Assembly (NCBI GenBank): GCA_020638055.1
Contig: JACKJH010000001.1
Location: 186,001 to 250,000 of the forward strand
Length of the DNA stretch: 64,000 nucleotides
Source: Hyphomicrobiaceae bacterium
GTDB lineage: Bacteria > Pseudomonadota > Alphaproteobacteria > Rhizobiales > Hyphomicrobiaceae
Direction of reading: 5' to 3'
Part shown: positions 52,755 to 61,950 of the stretch, one piece after another
How positions within the stretch are numbered: the stretch's first letter is position 1
Layout: every line of letters begins with the position of its first letter
The notes under the pieces: generated by a model
What the model was told of the DNA's origin: nothing
What the model saw: only the letters and a program-made list of their open reading frames with translations
Databases searched by the model: none
Translations under genes and position numbers: made by a program

Positions 52755-54659
52755 TTAGCCACCCGCCTTCGCATCTTTCACGACGCGAATAGAGAGTTCG
52801 CGGAGTTGCTTGGACGAGGCTTCAGAGGGAGCGCCCATAAGCAAGTCCTGCGCCTGCTGGTTCATGGGGAACAAGGCAACGTCGCGCACTGCCGCCGAAC
52901 CGGTCAACAACATGACGATGCGCTCCAGACCAGCCGCCATGCCACCATGGGGCGGCGCACCGTATTTGAACGCCTTGAGCATGCCGCCGAAGCGTTCCTC
53001 GACCACCTCGGGTCCCAGCCCGGCGATGCCGAACGCCTTGATCATGGTATCGGGACGATGGTTACGCACCGAGCCCGATGCGATCTCGTAGCCGTTGCAG
53101 ACAATGTCATACTGATAGGCCTTGAGAGAGAGGATCGCGTCCTTGCCCGCGGCCGCTGCGGCGTCGAGTGCTTCTGCGCCACCTTGCGGCATCGAGAAGG
53201 GGTTGTGCGAAAAATCGACCTGTTTGTCGTCTTCGTTCCATTCATACATCGGGAAGTCGACGATCCAGGCGAGCGCGAAACGATCCTCGTCGATCAGCTT
53301 CAATTCCTCGCCGACGCGGTCGCGCGCATCACCGGCGAACCTGGCGAACTTTGATGGCGTACCGGCCGCGAAGAAAACAGCGTCACCGTCTTTCAATCCC
53401 AGTTGCGCGCGAATGGCTTCAGCGCGTTCAGGGCCGATGTTCTTGCCGATGGGACCAGCAGCTTCAAGCGTCTCACCGCCGTCTGCCTTGCGATAGAAGA
53501 TATAGCCGAGGCCCGGTTGGCCCTGGCCCTGCGCCCAGGAATTCATGCGGTCGCAGAATGCGCGTGAGCCGCCCGTCGGCGCGGGAACCGCCCATACGCG
53601 CACGGCCGGGTCCTTGGCGATCATGCCTGCGAACACTTTGAAGCCTGAATCGCGGAAGTGCTCGGTCACATCCTGCATTTCAATCGGGTTGCGCAGGTCG
53701 GGCTTGTCGGTGCCGTACTTGGCAATAGCCTCGTCATAGGGGATGCGCGGCCAGGCCTTCTCTTCTGACCCGGCCCCGCCCGTCACCGGTTTGCCTTCGG
53801 CGAACGTTTCGAACACGCCCGTCAGGATTGGCTCCATGGTCTCGAAGATGTCGTCCTGCGTGACGAAGCTCATTTCCACGTCGAGCTGGTAGAACTCACC
53901 GGGCAAGCGGTCGGCGCGCGGGTCTTCATCGCGAAAGCACGGCGCGATCTGGAAATAGCGGTCGAAGCCCGACACCATCAAGAGTTGTTTATACTGCTGT
54001 GGCGCCTGCGGCAGCGCGTAGAATTTTCCCGAATGGATGCGGCTTGGCACGAGAAAGTCGCGCGCGCCTTCGGGCGACGAAGCCGTCAGGATGGGCGTTG
54101 GGAACTCGTTGAAGCCAGCCTCATGCATCGCTTCGCGCATGTGACGCGTGACTTGCAGCCGCTTCATTATGATCGCGTGCAGGCTCTCGCGGCGCAGGTC
54201 CAAGAAGCGATAGGTCAGGCGCAGGTCTTCTGGATAATCGGGCTCGCCAAACACGGGAACTGGTAGCTCCTGCGCCTCGGACAGCACCTCGATCTCGCGT
54301 GCGTCGACCTCGATTTCACCGGTTGCGATGTCGGGATTAACTGTCGGCTTGCCGTCGATCACGGGGCGCGCGCGGACTTTGCCATCGACGCGGATCACCC
54401 ACTCGGAGCGGACTTTCTCGGCGGCCTTGAACGCGGGGCTGTCAGGATCTGCCACCACCTGGGTGATGCCGTAATGGTCGCGCAGGTCGATAAACAACAG
54501 GCCGCCATGGTCGCGCACGCGATGCACCCAGCCAGCAAGCCGCGCTTGCGAACCTATATTTACAGCGTTCAATTCCCCGCAGGTGTGCGAACGGTAGCGG
54601 TGTTGCTTTTTTTCACCGGTTTGGTCTGCAGCCGCCGTCGCCGCCTTCGCCTTGGCCAT
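52755..54659 (-). CDS. aspS: Aspartate-tRNA ligase
   Basis: 634 residues. The class II signature regions are FDRYFQIAPCFRDEDPRADR (motif 2) and GGMAAGLERIVMLL (motif 3), with the OB-fold start HRYRSHTCGELNA and the bacterial GAD insert. It charges tRNA-Asp. About 20 extra residues (Ala/Lys-rich) precede the usual start. It is divergent from rnd. Confidence 0.97.
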   Translation of the reverse strand: MAKAKAATAAADQTGEKKQHRYRSHTCGELNAVNIGSQARLAGWVHRVRDHGGLLFIDLRDHYGITQVVADPDSPAFKAAEKVRSEWVIRVDGKVRARPVIDGKPTVNPDIATGEIEVDAREIEVLSEAQELPVPVFGEPDYPEDLRLTYRFLDLRRESLHAIIMKRLQVTRHMREAMHEAGFNEFPTPILTASSPEGARDFLVPSRIHSGKFYALPQAPQQYKQLLMVSGFDRYFQIAPCFRDEDPRADRLPGEFYQLDVEMSFVTQDDIFETMEPILTGVFETFAEGKPVTGGAGSEEKAWPRIPYDEAIAKYGTDKPDLRNPIEMQDVTEHFRDSGFKVFAGMIAKDPAVRVWAVPAPTGGSRAFCDRMNSWAQGQGQPGLGYIFYRKADGGETLEAAGPIGKNIGPERAEAIRAQLGLKDGDAVFFAAGTPSKFARFAGDARDRVGEELKLIDEDRFALAWIVDFPMYEWNEDDKQVDFSHNPFSMPQGGAEALDAAAAAGKDAILSLKAYQYDIVCNGYEIASGSVRNHRPDTMIKAFGIAGLGPEVVEERFGGMLKAFKYGAPPHGGMAAGLERIVMLLTGSAAVRDVALFPMNQQAQDLLMGAPSEASSKQLRELSIRVVKDAKAGG

Positions 54660-54836
54660 GGCGCATTGCCCCTCAAAATCATCGAAATTGCTAGTTCAAG
54701 GGCCGGAAAAGCGCACGCTACCTTGGGAAAGTCAAGGCCAGGCCCCGGCCATACCCAGACACGGCCTAATTGCGACCGAATTCGCGCTTTGCAACACGCG
54801 ACAAGCACAGCGTCGTGCGCTATACCCCCTCCCTGC

Positions 54837-56003
54837 ATGATAGTCGTCACAAAAACCAATGACCTCGCCAAACTCTGCCAGGAGCTTGCCGCCCACGATT
54901 ACGTGACGGTGGACACGGAGTTTTTGCGTGAACAGACCTTCTGGCCAAAGCTCTGCCTGGTTCAGCTTGCCGGGCCGGGTATCGAGGCGATCGTCGATCC
55001 ACTCTCGTCGGGGCTGGATCTGGCGCCGCTGTGGGAGCTGATGGCGGATGAAACCACCGTCAAGGTATTCCACGCTGCGCGCCAGGATCTGGAAATTGCC
55101 TGGAAAGAGGCTGGGCGTATTCCGTCCCCGATTTTTGACACGCAGGTTGCGGCCATGGTCTGCGGGTTTGGCGACTCGGTCAGCTACGGAAATCTGGTCA
55201 AAAAGATTGCTGGCAAGGACATCGACAAGTCATCCCGTTTCACCGATTGGAGCAGGCGGCCGCTGTCGGACAAGCAGCTTAACTACGCTCTTGGTGACGT
55301 CACACACCTGCGCAAGGTTTATGAGTTCCTGAAACAGCAGCTCGACGAAACCAACCGCCTGTCGTGGCTTGACGAGGAAATGGCCGTACTGACCAATCCG
55401 GCGACCTACCAAACGCTTCCCGAAGATGCCTGGAAGCGCCTCAAACTGCGCGTCAAGAACCGCAAAGCATTATCGGTGCTGATGGAACTGGCCGCCTGGA
55501 GGGAAGAACTTGCCCAAAGCCAGGATGTGCCGCGCGGCCGGGTCATGAAGGATGATGCGCTTTACGACATCGCCAACCAGTCACCCACCGAGCCTGAGCA
55601 ACTGTCACGCTTGAGGAGCATTTCGGATGGCTTCTCGCGCTCATCGAAAGCGCGCGACATTATCGCTGCGGTGAAGCGCGGGCTGGAGCGCGACCTCGCC
55701 GAGGTGCCGCCATTGCGCCAGGGCCAGCCGCTCACCGCGGAGGCGACTGCGACGGTTGAATTGTTGAAGGTGCTGCTGAAGTCCGCCGCAGCCCGCCATG
55801 ATGTGGCGCCCAGGCTGCTGGCCGATACGAGTGATCTGGAACGCATTGCTTCTGATGAGGCTCCAAAGGTGTCTGCGATGCACGGCTGGCGCCGCGAGCT
55901 TTTCGGTGACGATGCCCTCGCCCTGAAGCGCGGCGAACTCGCGCTTTCGCTCAGGAACGGCGAGGTGACGGTGCACAAGGTCAGCGTGGAAAAGGCGGGT
56001 TAA
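54837..56003 (+). CDS. rnd: Ribonuclease D
   Basis: 388 residues. The DEDD exonuclease domain shows VTVDTEFLRE, FHAARQDLEIAW, FDTQVAAMV and LNYALGDVTHL, followed by an HRDC domain (VLMELAAWREELAQSQDVPRGRVMKDDALYDIA). It trims the 3' ends of tRNA precursors. Upstream in-frame codons overlap aspS and are not used. Confidence 0.95.
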   Translation: MIVVTKTNDLAKLCQELAAHDYVTVDTEFLREQTFWPKLCLVQLAGPGIEAIVDPLSSGLDLAPLWELMADETTVKVFHAARQDLEIAWKEAGRIPSPIFDTQVAAMVCGFGDSVSYGNLVKKIAGKDIDKSSRFTDWSRRPLSDKQLNYALGDVTHLRKVYEFLKQQLDETNRLSWLDEEMAVLTNPATYQTLPEDAWKRLKLRVKNRKALSVLMELAAWREELAQSQDVPRGRVMKDDALYDIANQSPTEPEQLSRLRSISDGFSRSSKARDIIAAVKRGLERDLAEVPPLRQGQPLTAEATATVELLKVLLKSAAARHDVAPRLLADTSDLERIASDEAPKVSAMHGWRRELFGDDALALKRGELALSLRNGEVTVHKVSVEKAG

Positions 56004-56054
56004 AGCGTCGGGCGCCAAATCCGCACTATTTTTGTTTCTCATTTCAAGAATCAA

Positions 56055-56084
56055 TAACGTCATTGGCTGCAGCCAATGACGTTA
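56055..56084. repeat. Perfect 30-bp palindrome
   Basis: Arms TAACGTCATTGGCTG and CAGCCAATGACGTTA meet without a spacer at a PstI-like CTGCAG centre. It lies between two convergent genes (rnd and a binding protein). No T-run follows on either strand, so it is not a standard terminator; it could be a protein-binding site or a stem that stabilises both mRNAs. Confidence 0.85.
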
Positions 56085-56120
56085 AGGCACATTGCGCCCG
56101 TGGCGCGAGCGGATCATGTG

Positions 56121-56975
56121 TCAGTCGTCCAGAATGCCGTTGTCATTTTCGCGCCCGGCGGGCCACCAAAGCTGGAGCGGACTGTCAGGCGAACGGAAAG
56201 CAGCGATGCGCGCTTGCGTACCTGGCGACAACAGGAATTTCTCGAATGAGCGCGCACCATCCTGGTTGACACCGCCAACCTTGTCGGGCCGCACGATGAA
56301 ACTCGCCATGACACGATGCAGTACAGGGTCGGAAGCTACCAGGATTTCCAGGTCCGAACCTTGCTTCTTCTTTATTCGCAGAAACGGCCATGCGCCGAAA
56401 ATGACGTAGGCGCGTTGGGATGTCGCCGCGCGGATTGCACGCCCTTTTCCCAATCCCTCATCGAGATACCACCCGGCCTTGTCGGGACGTCCCGCCATCT
56501 GCCAAAGCACATCCGTCAGGTAGCTGACCCCAGGCAGTGCATTAACGATGAAGGGCGACTTGGACCCTGCAATTTTCTTGAACGCAGCGGCGGCATTCGA
56601 CATGCCACGAATGCCGGCAGGGTCCTCAGGTGGGCCAATGATCACCATCTGATTGGAAAAAACCATACGTGGCCAAGCACTGTAACCGCTCAAAACGAAA
56701 TCTTCGGCTTCGGGTTTGCCGTAGTGGGCAATAACCAGATCGGCATCTCCGCCTCGGGCGCGATCAAATACATCGGAGCCTGAGTAGACGTCCACTTCAA
56801 GTCCCGTTTGGGTTTTGAAATCCGACACCAAGTGGCCGATTAAGCCGCTGAACGCAGGTGTGTTGACGATCGCCAGACGAATGGGCTTGCCATCGGCTTG
56901 CGCAACGGGGGCGGCAAGCATCGCAATCGCGAAAGCCAAAACACCGAACACGAGTGCGCAAAATCTTGTATTCAT
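56121..56975 (-). CDS. Tungstate/molybdate-type periplasmic binding protein
   Basis: 284 residues with a signal peptide (LAFAIAMLAAPVAQA). The fold start IRLAIVNTPAFSGLIGHLVSDF, then DVYSGSDVFDRARGGDADLVIAHYGK, points to the TupA/PBP-like oxyanion-binding group. No permease or ATPase genes follow, so it is an orphan binding protein, or it serves the envelope proteins nearby. TAGGAATT precedes the start. Divergent from the TiaS-like gene. Confidence 0.75.
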   Translation of the reverse strand: MNTRFCALVFGVLAFAIAMLAAPVAQADGKPIRLAIVNTPAFSGLIGHLVSDFKTQTGLEVDVYSGSDVFDRARGGDADLVIAHYGKPEAEDFVLSGYSAWPRMVFSNQMVIIGPPEDPAGIRGMSNAAAAFKKIAGSKSPFIVNALPGVSYLTDVLWQMAGRPDKAGWYLDEGLGKGRAIRAATSQRAYVIFGAWPFLRIKKKQGSDLEILVASDPVLHRVMASFIVRPDKVGGVNQDGARSFEKFLLSPGTQARIAAFRSPDSPLQLWWPAGRENDNGILDD

Positions 56976-57071
56976 ATGTCGTAATTCCTAATTCCAGAGC
57001 CGCTACGACTCGACACATGCTGTCGCATGCGTGATACTGTATCGGAGAGAATACAGCAATTTCCGCAAGAT

Positions 57072-57824
57072 ATGGCCATGGCACAACGCATTTTGTTGGC
57101 GATCGACGATACGGATAATCTTGAAAGCCGCGGGACAGGCCACCGTGCGCGGTTGCTGGCACGTCTTCTTTTCGAGCAGGGGTACGCGCGGGTGCGGGGC
57201 ATCAGCCGGCATCAGCTCTTTGTACACCCCGATATTCGATACACCTCTCACAACAGCTCGCTTTGCCTGGATCTGGAGTGGAGCGGTAATTCTGCTTTGG
57301 AGAGGCTGTCTGAGATCACGCACGGTTTTCTTGCCGAACACGCAGCACCTGGGTCTGACGCCGCCTACGCGATCATGGCCTATGATGAGGTTGGCGACGA
57401 CGTGGTGGCTTACGCGCTAAGCGCCAAGGACACAGTACTCAATCAGGATATCGCGCGCGACCTTGCCAAACGCGCCGGCGCAGTGCTGGCCGGCGTAACT
57501 GGCGATGAAGGCGGCGTCATTGGTGCGCTCGCGGCGGTTGGTCTGCGCAAAACCGGAAACGACGGGCGTTTTGTCTGGGTCGAGGGCGTGCGCGAACTGA
57601 CGGGCGTGCTCACCTACGAGGCCTTGCTTGGGCGAACAGGCATCGATGCCATCAAACCGTTTGACGGAACTGGGCCCGTTGCGCATGAGCGCATCAGCGT
57701 TGATCCGTGGCCGCGCCCAGTACTCATAAATCACCAAGCAGTTCTACTCGTTGAAAGAGCGGAGGAAACAAATGCAACCTGCGACTGGCGGCTTGTCCCG
57801 CGCGAGATCACGAAGCGCTATTGA
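57072..57824 (+). CDS. TiaS-like 'IDDTD' domain protein
   Basis: About 250 residues. The opening RILLAIDDTDNLESRGTGHRAR is like the catalytic IDDTD core of archaeal tRNA(Ile2) agmatinylcytidine synthetase (TiaS). The later zinc-ribbon and OB parts of true TiaS are missing, so tRNA modification is not expected to follow by default; the role in bacteria is unknown. The next gene starts 53 bases before this one ends, showing tight coupling with a membrane protein. ATG 57072 or 57078 may be the start. Confidence 0.65.
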   Translation: MAMAQRILLAIDDTDNLESRGTGHRARLLARLLFEQGYARVRGISRHQLFVHPDIRYTSHNSSLCLDLEWSGNSALERLSEITHGFLAEHAAPGSDAAYAIMAYDEVGDDVVAYALSAKDTVLNQDIARDLAKRAGAVLAGVTGDEGGVIGALAAVGLRKTGNDGRFVWVEGVRELTGVLTYEALLGRTGIDAIKPFDGTGPVAHERISVDPWPRPVLINHQAVLLVERAEETNATCDWRLVPREITKRY

Positions 57825-58356
57825 GGCCGTCGGGCCGCTGACGGCAGGGCGGCTGGCCTTCCTTGTGTTTCTAGGCATTTTGAGTGTCGTTATGCACGAG
57901 ACCGTGCGCCTGCCGCTGCAATTGCCAGGGCACCACGGGCTTGAGGCCATGGCGCTGCTGGTCATTGCACGCTTGTCATGCACGCATCCATTTTCGGCAA
58001 GCATCACCGCGCTATCGTCGGCAGCGGCATCAACCGCCATCGGCGCCGGACACGGTTGGGTTTCGCCATTCCTTATTGTCCTTCCAGGTTTGGTGATGGA
58101 TGTTGGCATGCTGGCTTTGAAACGCCTGTCGCTGACGGCAGTGCTTGTCGCGCTGCCTTTCGTGGCTGCGGTTGCCCATGCGACAAAGCCACTGCTCCGC
58201 CTTGGCCTTTGGCAGGGCTGGGGCATGCATTTTGGCTCGTTTCGTCACGGCGCCGCGTGGCCAATCTATACGCATTTGGCGTTTGGATTTATTGGTGCGT
58301 TGATTGCCGTTGTCATGTGGTACGGCTGGTATCGCGCAACACGGCGCGAAGCGTAG
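57772..58356 (+). CDS. Integral membrane protein coupled to the TiaS-like gene
   Basis: 194 residues with five or six hydrophobic helices (LAFLVFLGILSVVMHETV, LEAMALLVIARL, SPFLIVLPGLVMDVGMLAL, LVALPFVAAVAHATKPLL, HLAFGFIGALIAVVMWYGWY). The layout recalls small-molecule transporter subunits such as ECF S components, but no family is certain. GGAGGAAA lies before the ATG at 57772. It overlaps the previous gene by 53 bases. A terminator follows. Confidence 0.75.
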   Translation: MQPATGGLSRARSRSAIEAVGPLTAGRLAFLVFLGILSVVMHETVRLPLQLPGHHGLEAMALLVIARLSCTHPFSASITALSSAAASTAIGAGHGWVSPFLIVLPGLVMDVGMLALKRLSLTAVLVALPFVAAVAHATKPLLRLGLWQGWGMHFGSFRHGAAWPIYTHLAFGFIGALIAVVMWYGWYRATRREA

Positions 58357-58390
58357 TGCGCTTTCAATATAATTGTTAGCCAACCGAATG

Positions 58391-58425
58391 AAGCCCCCGC
58401 GAGGTCAAACCTGGCGGGGGCTTTA
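58391..58425 (+). terminator. Terminator after the membrane protein gene
   Basis: A 10-bp stem AAGCCCCCGC/GCGGGGGCTT with a 13-base loop, followed by a weak T-rich run. It may work in both directions, as the TonB receptor gene ends 34 bases further on. Confidence 0.85.
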
Positions 58426-58458
58426 TCGTAACGGCCAAAGCAGTTGGCGTGCTGGGTT

Positions 58459-60798
58459 TCAGAACTTGGCTCTCAGTCCCACGTAGGCGGAGCGCCCTGG
58501 TTCGGGGAAACCGAAGGAATGCTCGTAATCTTCGTCAAGGATATTCTCGACGCGACCAAACAGTTGCGCCTTTCCATCCGGCAGTAGGTCATAGCTCATG
58601 CCGAGATTGACGACATGGTAATCACCCAATTGCATCACTGGTGTCGAAGTGGGAGTATTGCCGCCGCCACCACCGCCGCCACCTCCTCCGCCACTGCCAC
58701 CAGTGCGCGCAAGCACCTTGCTTCCGGCGATGTAAAGGTAGGAGGCATTGACCGCCAAGCCATGACCAAGCACGTAGTTCAATGACAAAGTCGCCTTATG
58801 CTCGGGCCGGTTTTGCAATTCTTTGGTGCCCGCGTCGGCCGAACGGTTCTTGGAGTCCATGAACGTGTAGCCGGCAAGTACTTGCAGCCGATCTGTGGGC
58901 GTCCAGCGCAAGGTGGTTTCAACACCCTGGAAACGGTATTGGTCGTAATTCTGGACGATGCCGTTTTCGTCTGCCTCGATGAAATCCTTCGCGTCGATAC
59001 GGAACAGGGCAACAGTAAAAAGCGCATTGATAGAAGGTAGCGCTTGATCGATGGCGATTTCGTAGTTCTGCGTCCGTTCGGTGTTCAAATCGGGATTGCC
59101 ACGGTCGACCTCAAAAAGATCGCGAAGCGTTGGAAAGCGGATTTTGCGCGCAACCGAACCGCGCAGCGCGGTGAGATCGGTAATCGCATAGCGCAGGCCA
59201 GCCAGATATGTGTAGTCGCCGTCATTTGACTGGTCGCGATGCTGTGATGCCCAACCGCCGCCGACAACGCCAGAGAGCCGCTCGGTCAGGCGCATTTCGT
59301 ATTCCAGGGCTGTGGAATAGACTTGAATGTCGTGAGATTGATCGAAGTCCGTGCGCTTGTTTTTGCTGCCAGAGACACTGAACCCATCCGAATCCCAACC
59401 TTCGTTGCGACCATCGAGTGCCAGCGTCAAAAGGTTTCCTTGGCCCATCTTGTAGGCGAGTTGAACGCCGCCACCCCAGATGTCTGTCGAAGCATCTTCA
59501 TGCAGGGCACCGTTCTTGTCCTGAGTGGAAAAGGTCAGGTCATCGAAGCCGTTGGTGAGTTCGTTGAGCTTGTTATAGAAGAGCGATGGACGAACTGTGA
59601 AATTGGGTGAGAGCTTGAATAGCGCAGTGCCCTGGATTGACAGGCTGTCGTAGTCGTCCACCCGCTCAAACCGCGTGCGCCGCGCAAAAATCGATTCATT
59701 TTGTGCGACGGTGCTGACGGGCTTGCCATATTCACCCTCGCGATATCCGATGCTAAGGCCGAACTGCGACCAGGGCGAAGCCTCGTAGCTCATATTGGCG
59801 TAAAGCGAACGGTCCTCGCGGTCCGAGTTCACGCGCCGACGGCGGCTTTGCAGCGTTGTCGTATTGAAGTCGTCGGACAGATTGAAATAGTCCTGGTCAT
59901 AGTTCGAGGCCGAGCCGAACATTTTAACTTTGTCGCTGCCGTAACTCGCTGTCACGGATTCACGGTGTCGTTTCGGCCCGCCAACCTCAGCTTCGGCTGT
60001 TCCATGCAAACCCGGCGCGGCGCTCTTGGTGACAATGTTGATGACCGCCGCGTTACCGCCCGGCCCGTAGAGCACAGAACTGCCGCCACGCGTCACCTCA
60101 ATCCGCGCAATGTTCTCGACGGGAATAGCGCGCGGATCGAACTGGCCGTCGAATGTCGAATTCATCGGTACGCCATCGAGCAAAAGCTGCACATTGCGCG
60201 TCCGCAAACCCCGGATGTCGATCCGCGGAACCCCGTCGGCGCCATTGCGCACATAAAGACCCGGCAGAAGGTTGATTGCCTCATCAAGCGTCTTGGCGCC
60301 CGATTGCTGAATTTGCACGGCGGTAACCTCGTCGACCGTCGTTACTTGCTCAACGATGCGGCTGGAGATCTCAGAGCGGCCTGCACTGCCCGGCCCCACG
60401 GCGTTACGCGTGGCGCTGTTGGCAAGACCATAGCCGCTGGCGGGGCTGGTAAGTTCTGGCTCAGGCAGAGGCAGAGCTTCTTCATCCATGTTGCTCGATG
60501 AGCTAGCCACAGATGGAACCGCATCGGGCGAAGGTTGCTTCTTTTTCTTCGCCACTTTTTTCTTCGCCTGCGTTTGGGAAGACCCACCGCCCCCATTTTG
60601 AGATGCGGATGCCGGCGAGCCGGCCGCAGGCTGTCTTTTGGGCTCCTTTACGACGACTTCGGGTAATGAGAACTCCGGTTGAGGCAGGGCCGCCGCCGCT
60701 TCAAGTGGTGCCACAGCTTGTTGCGCTGATGCTGACCCGGATGCCGCAACACCGCATGTTGCCCACAACACCAAACGAAAGATTCGCGTATCGAACAC
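58459..60798 (-). CDS. TonB-dependent outer-membrane receptor
   Basis: 779 residues from a GTG. A signal peptide is followed by a long unusual spacer (residues about 27-135) that is rich in Ala, Pro and Lys (KKKVAKKKK). The plug domain contains TLDEAINLLPGLYVRNG and IDIRGLRTRNVQLLLDGVPM, and the barrel ends in Phe (AYVGLRAKF). A run of about eleven Gly lies in a late surface loop. It imports a metal chelate or cobalamin-like compound; the neighbours hint at a shared substrate with the binding and membrane proteins. No TonB/ExbBD genes are nearby. Confidence 0.92.
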   Translation of the reverse strand: MFDTRIFRLVLWATCGVAASGSASAQQAVAPLEAAAALPQPEFSLPEVVVKEPKRQPAAGSPASASQNGGGGSSQTQAKKKVAKKKKQPSPDAVPSVASSSSNMDEEALPLPEPELTSPASGYGLANSATRNAVGPGSAGRSEISSRIVEQVTTVDEVTAVQIQQSGAKTLDEAINLLPGLYVRNGADGVPRIDIRGLRTRNVQLLLDGVPMNSTFDGQFDPRAIPVENIARIEVTRGGSSVLYGPGGNAAVINIVTKSAAPGLHGTAEAEVGGPKRHRESVTASYGSDKVKMFGSASNYDQDYFNLSDDFNTTTLQSRRRRVNSDREDRSLYANMSYEASPWSQFGLSIGYREGEYGKPVSTVAQNESIFARRTRFERVDDYDSLSIQGTALFKLSPNFTVRPSLFYNKLNELTNGFDDLTFSTQDKNGALHEDASTDIWGGGVQLAYKMGQGNLLTLALDGRNEGWDSDGFSVSGSKNKRTDFDQSHDIQVYSTALEYEMRLTERLSGVVGGGWASQHRDQSNDGDYTYLAGLRYAITDLTALRGSVARKIRFPTLRDLFEVDRGNPDLNTERTQNYEIAIDQALPSINALFTVALFRIDAKDFIEADENGIVQNYDQYRFQGVETTLRWTPTDRLQVLAGYTFMDSKNRSADAGTKELQNRPEHKATLSLNYVLGHGLAVNASYLYIAGSKVLARTGGSGGGGGGGGGGGNTPTSTPVMQLGDYHVVNLGMSYDLLPDGKAQLFGRVENILDEDYEHSFGFPEPGRSAYVGLRAKF

Positions 60799-61030
60799 GC
60801 CCCCATCCCCCCAAATACATATTCTCTAAAGCTATGTTTGGCAGGATATTGCGTGAGTGACATATAAAATATGCAGAATCGGCCGCAGGTCACTGAAAAC
60901 AGTGGCGATTTTGTTACTTGCAGGAAGTTGCAGCGTTTCCGCTTGACAGTCTGTTACACTGGCGAAATGGCTGGGGTTGCCCGTGTCCACCGGTAGCCGT
61001 TATGCCGAGCCAGCCGAACTGGTGTAGGCA
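60799..61030. other. Leader and promoter region of the TonB receptor
   Basis: About 230 bases. The minus strand has GCCACTG/CAGTGAC pairs and ACCTGC, which slightly recall cobalamin riboswitch boxes, but the core conserved blocks could not be found, so no riboswitch is called. Confidence 0.35.
60811..60841. promoter_or_regulatory. Dyad near the TonB receptor start
   Basis: CCAAATACATA and TATGTTTGG form an imperfect inverted repeat 12 bases before the receptor start. A second, perfect dyad CATATAAAATATG lies at 60861-60873. Either could be an operator or a translation-control stem. Confidence 0.35.
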
Positions 61031-61252
61031 ATGCGAAAGCAAGCCACATTCGAGAAATCGAGGCCCGCCATGGCGAAATCATCAGACAGGAAATCGGTGT
61101 CGAATCGGCAGCCCTCACAGCCGACGAGGCAACCTACATCCTCGGATACCGAGATGCTGACACCCTCCGAAATGGCCTTGCTAAGGCGCGAAGCGAAAGA
61201 AGCAGCCGCCTACGGCAAAAAGGTCTTCGCGAAAATCCGCCCGAAGGGCTAG
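61031..61252 (+). CDS. Small basic hypothetical protein
   Basis: 73 residues. The N-terminal half is Ser/Gln/Arg-rich and probably disordered; the C-terminal half (TPSEMALLRREAKEAAAYGKK) is a clear amphipathic helix. An internal ATG at 61070 may be the true start. No family is recognised. Confidence 0.45.
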   Translation: MRKQATFEKSRPAMAKSSDRKSVSNRQPSQPTRQPTSSDTEMLTPSEMALLRREAKEAAAYGKKVFAKIRPKG

Positions 61253-61480
61253 CCGCACTCCGGACCCCGTTTCTCAATCGAAACGAGGCTCCTCCGCCCA
61301 TGCGCAGATCGCCCCGTCACCTCATTAATTCAGATGGTCGAGAACAGAGGGTGAGCGGACATCTCGAGTACAGTAAACCTGACGTTGTTCGGCATCGTTG
61401 CTTACGACGGCTTCCTCTGCGATGCGTTCGGTTCTGCGCCCAGAGGTCAGCTTCAAAGCGAGGCGACGTCTATGCAGGGT

Positions 61481-61780
61481 TCAGAAACACAGCCAGGGGC
61501 CTAAGCAGGTTTTGGGGGTCCCGCCCTTGCAGGCCATCTGCGAGGAGTAACACGAAATCATCGCCGAGCCTGGCTTGCAGTTCGTGCGCACTGGCCCCTT
61601 CCCCACGAGACCTCGCCCGGCGAGCGTATTTTTAAGAGCGTTTGTAGAGAAGAGCACGGCAGCGTCGTGGGTGAAGTTCTCACCAAGGGCTGTAACCCTG
61701 GCACAATCGGCGGCCTGAACTGTCGGCGAAAGTGCGCACGCCATCACCACCGCTATTAGCGCGAATTTGAAAATCGGCAT
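61481..61780 (-). CDS. Small secreted Cys-rich protein
   Basis: 99 residues from the ATG at 61780, with a strong GGAGGGG ribosome site. A signal peptide (LIAVVMACALSPTVQA) is followed by a mature part with six Cys (26, 68, 77, 84, 92, 98), enough for three disulfides. No family is recognised. It is probably a periplasmic or secreted protein. Confidence 0.65.
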   Translation of the reverse strand: MPIFKFALIAVVMACALSPTVQAADCARVTALGENFTHDAAVLFSTNALKNTLAGRGLVGKGPVRTNCKPGSAMISCYSSQMACKGGTPKTCLGPWLCF

Positions 61781-61950
61781 TGTCCCCTCCGAAAAAAAGA
61801 AACTCACTTCAACGCTAGGCGATTGACTGGCGCGCGCCAATTGCAGACATCCGAGGTTAGCAGTGCAGGGCGGTCCAACTGCTCCTGCCAAAGACAGCTC
61901 CTGGGAATCTCGACGCCAAGCACATCGCTATCCAATCTCGTGCGCCACGC

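Noticed and set aside
60841..61020. Cobalamin riboswitch upstream of the TonB receptor
   Set aside because: Only short pieces (GCCACTG, ACCTGC) are present; the conserved core boxes and their spacing are missing.
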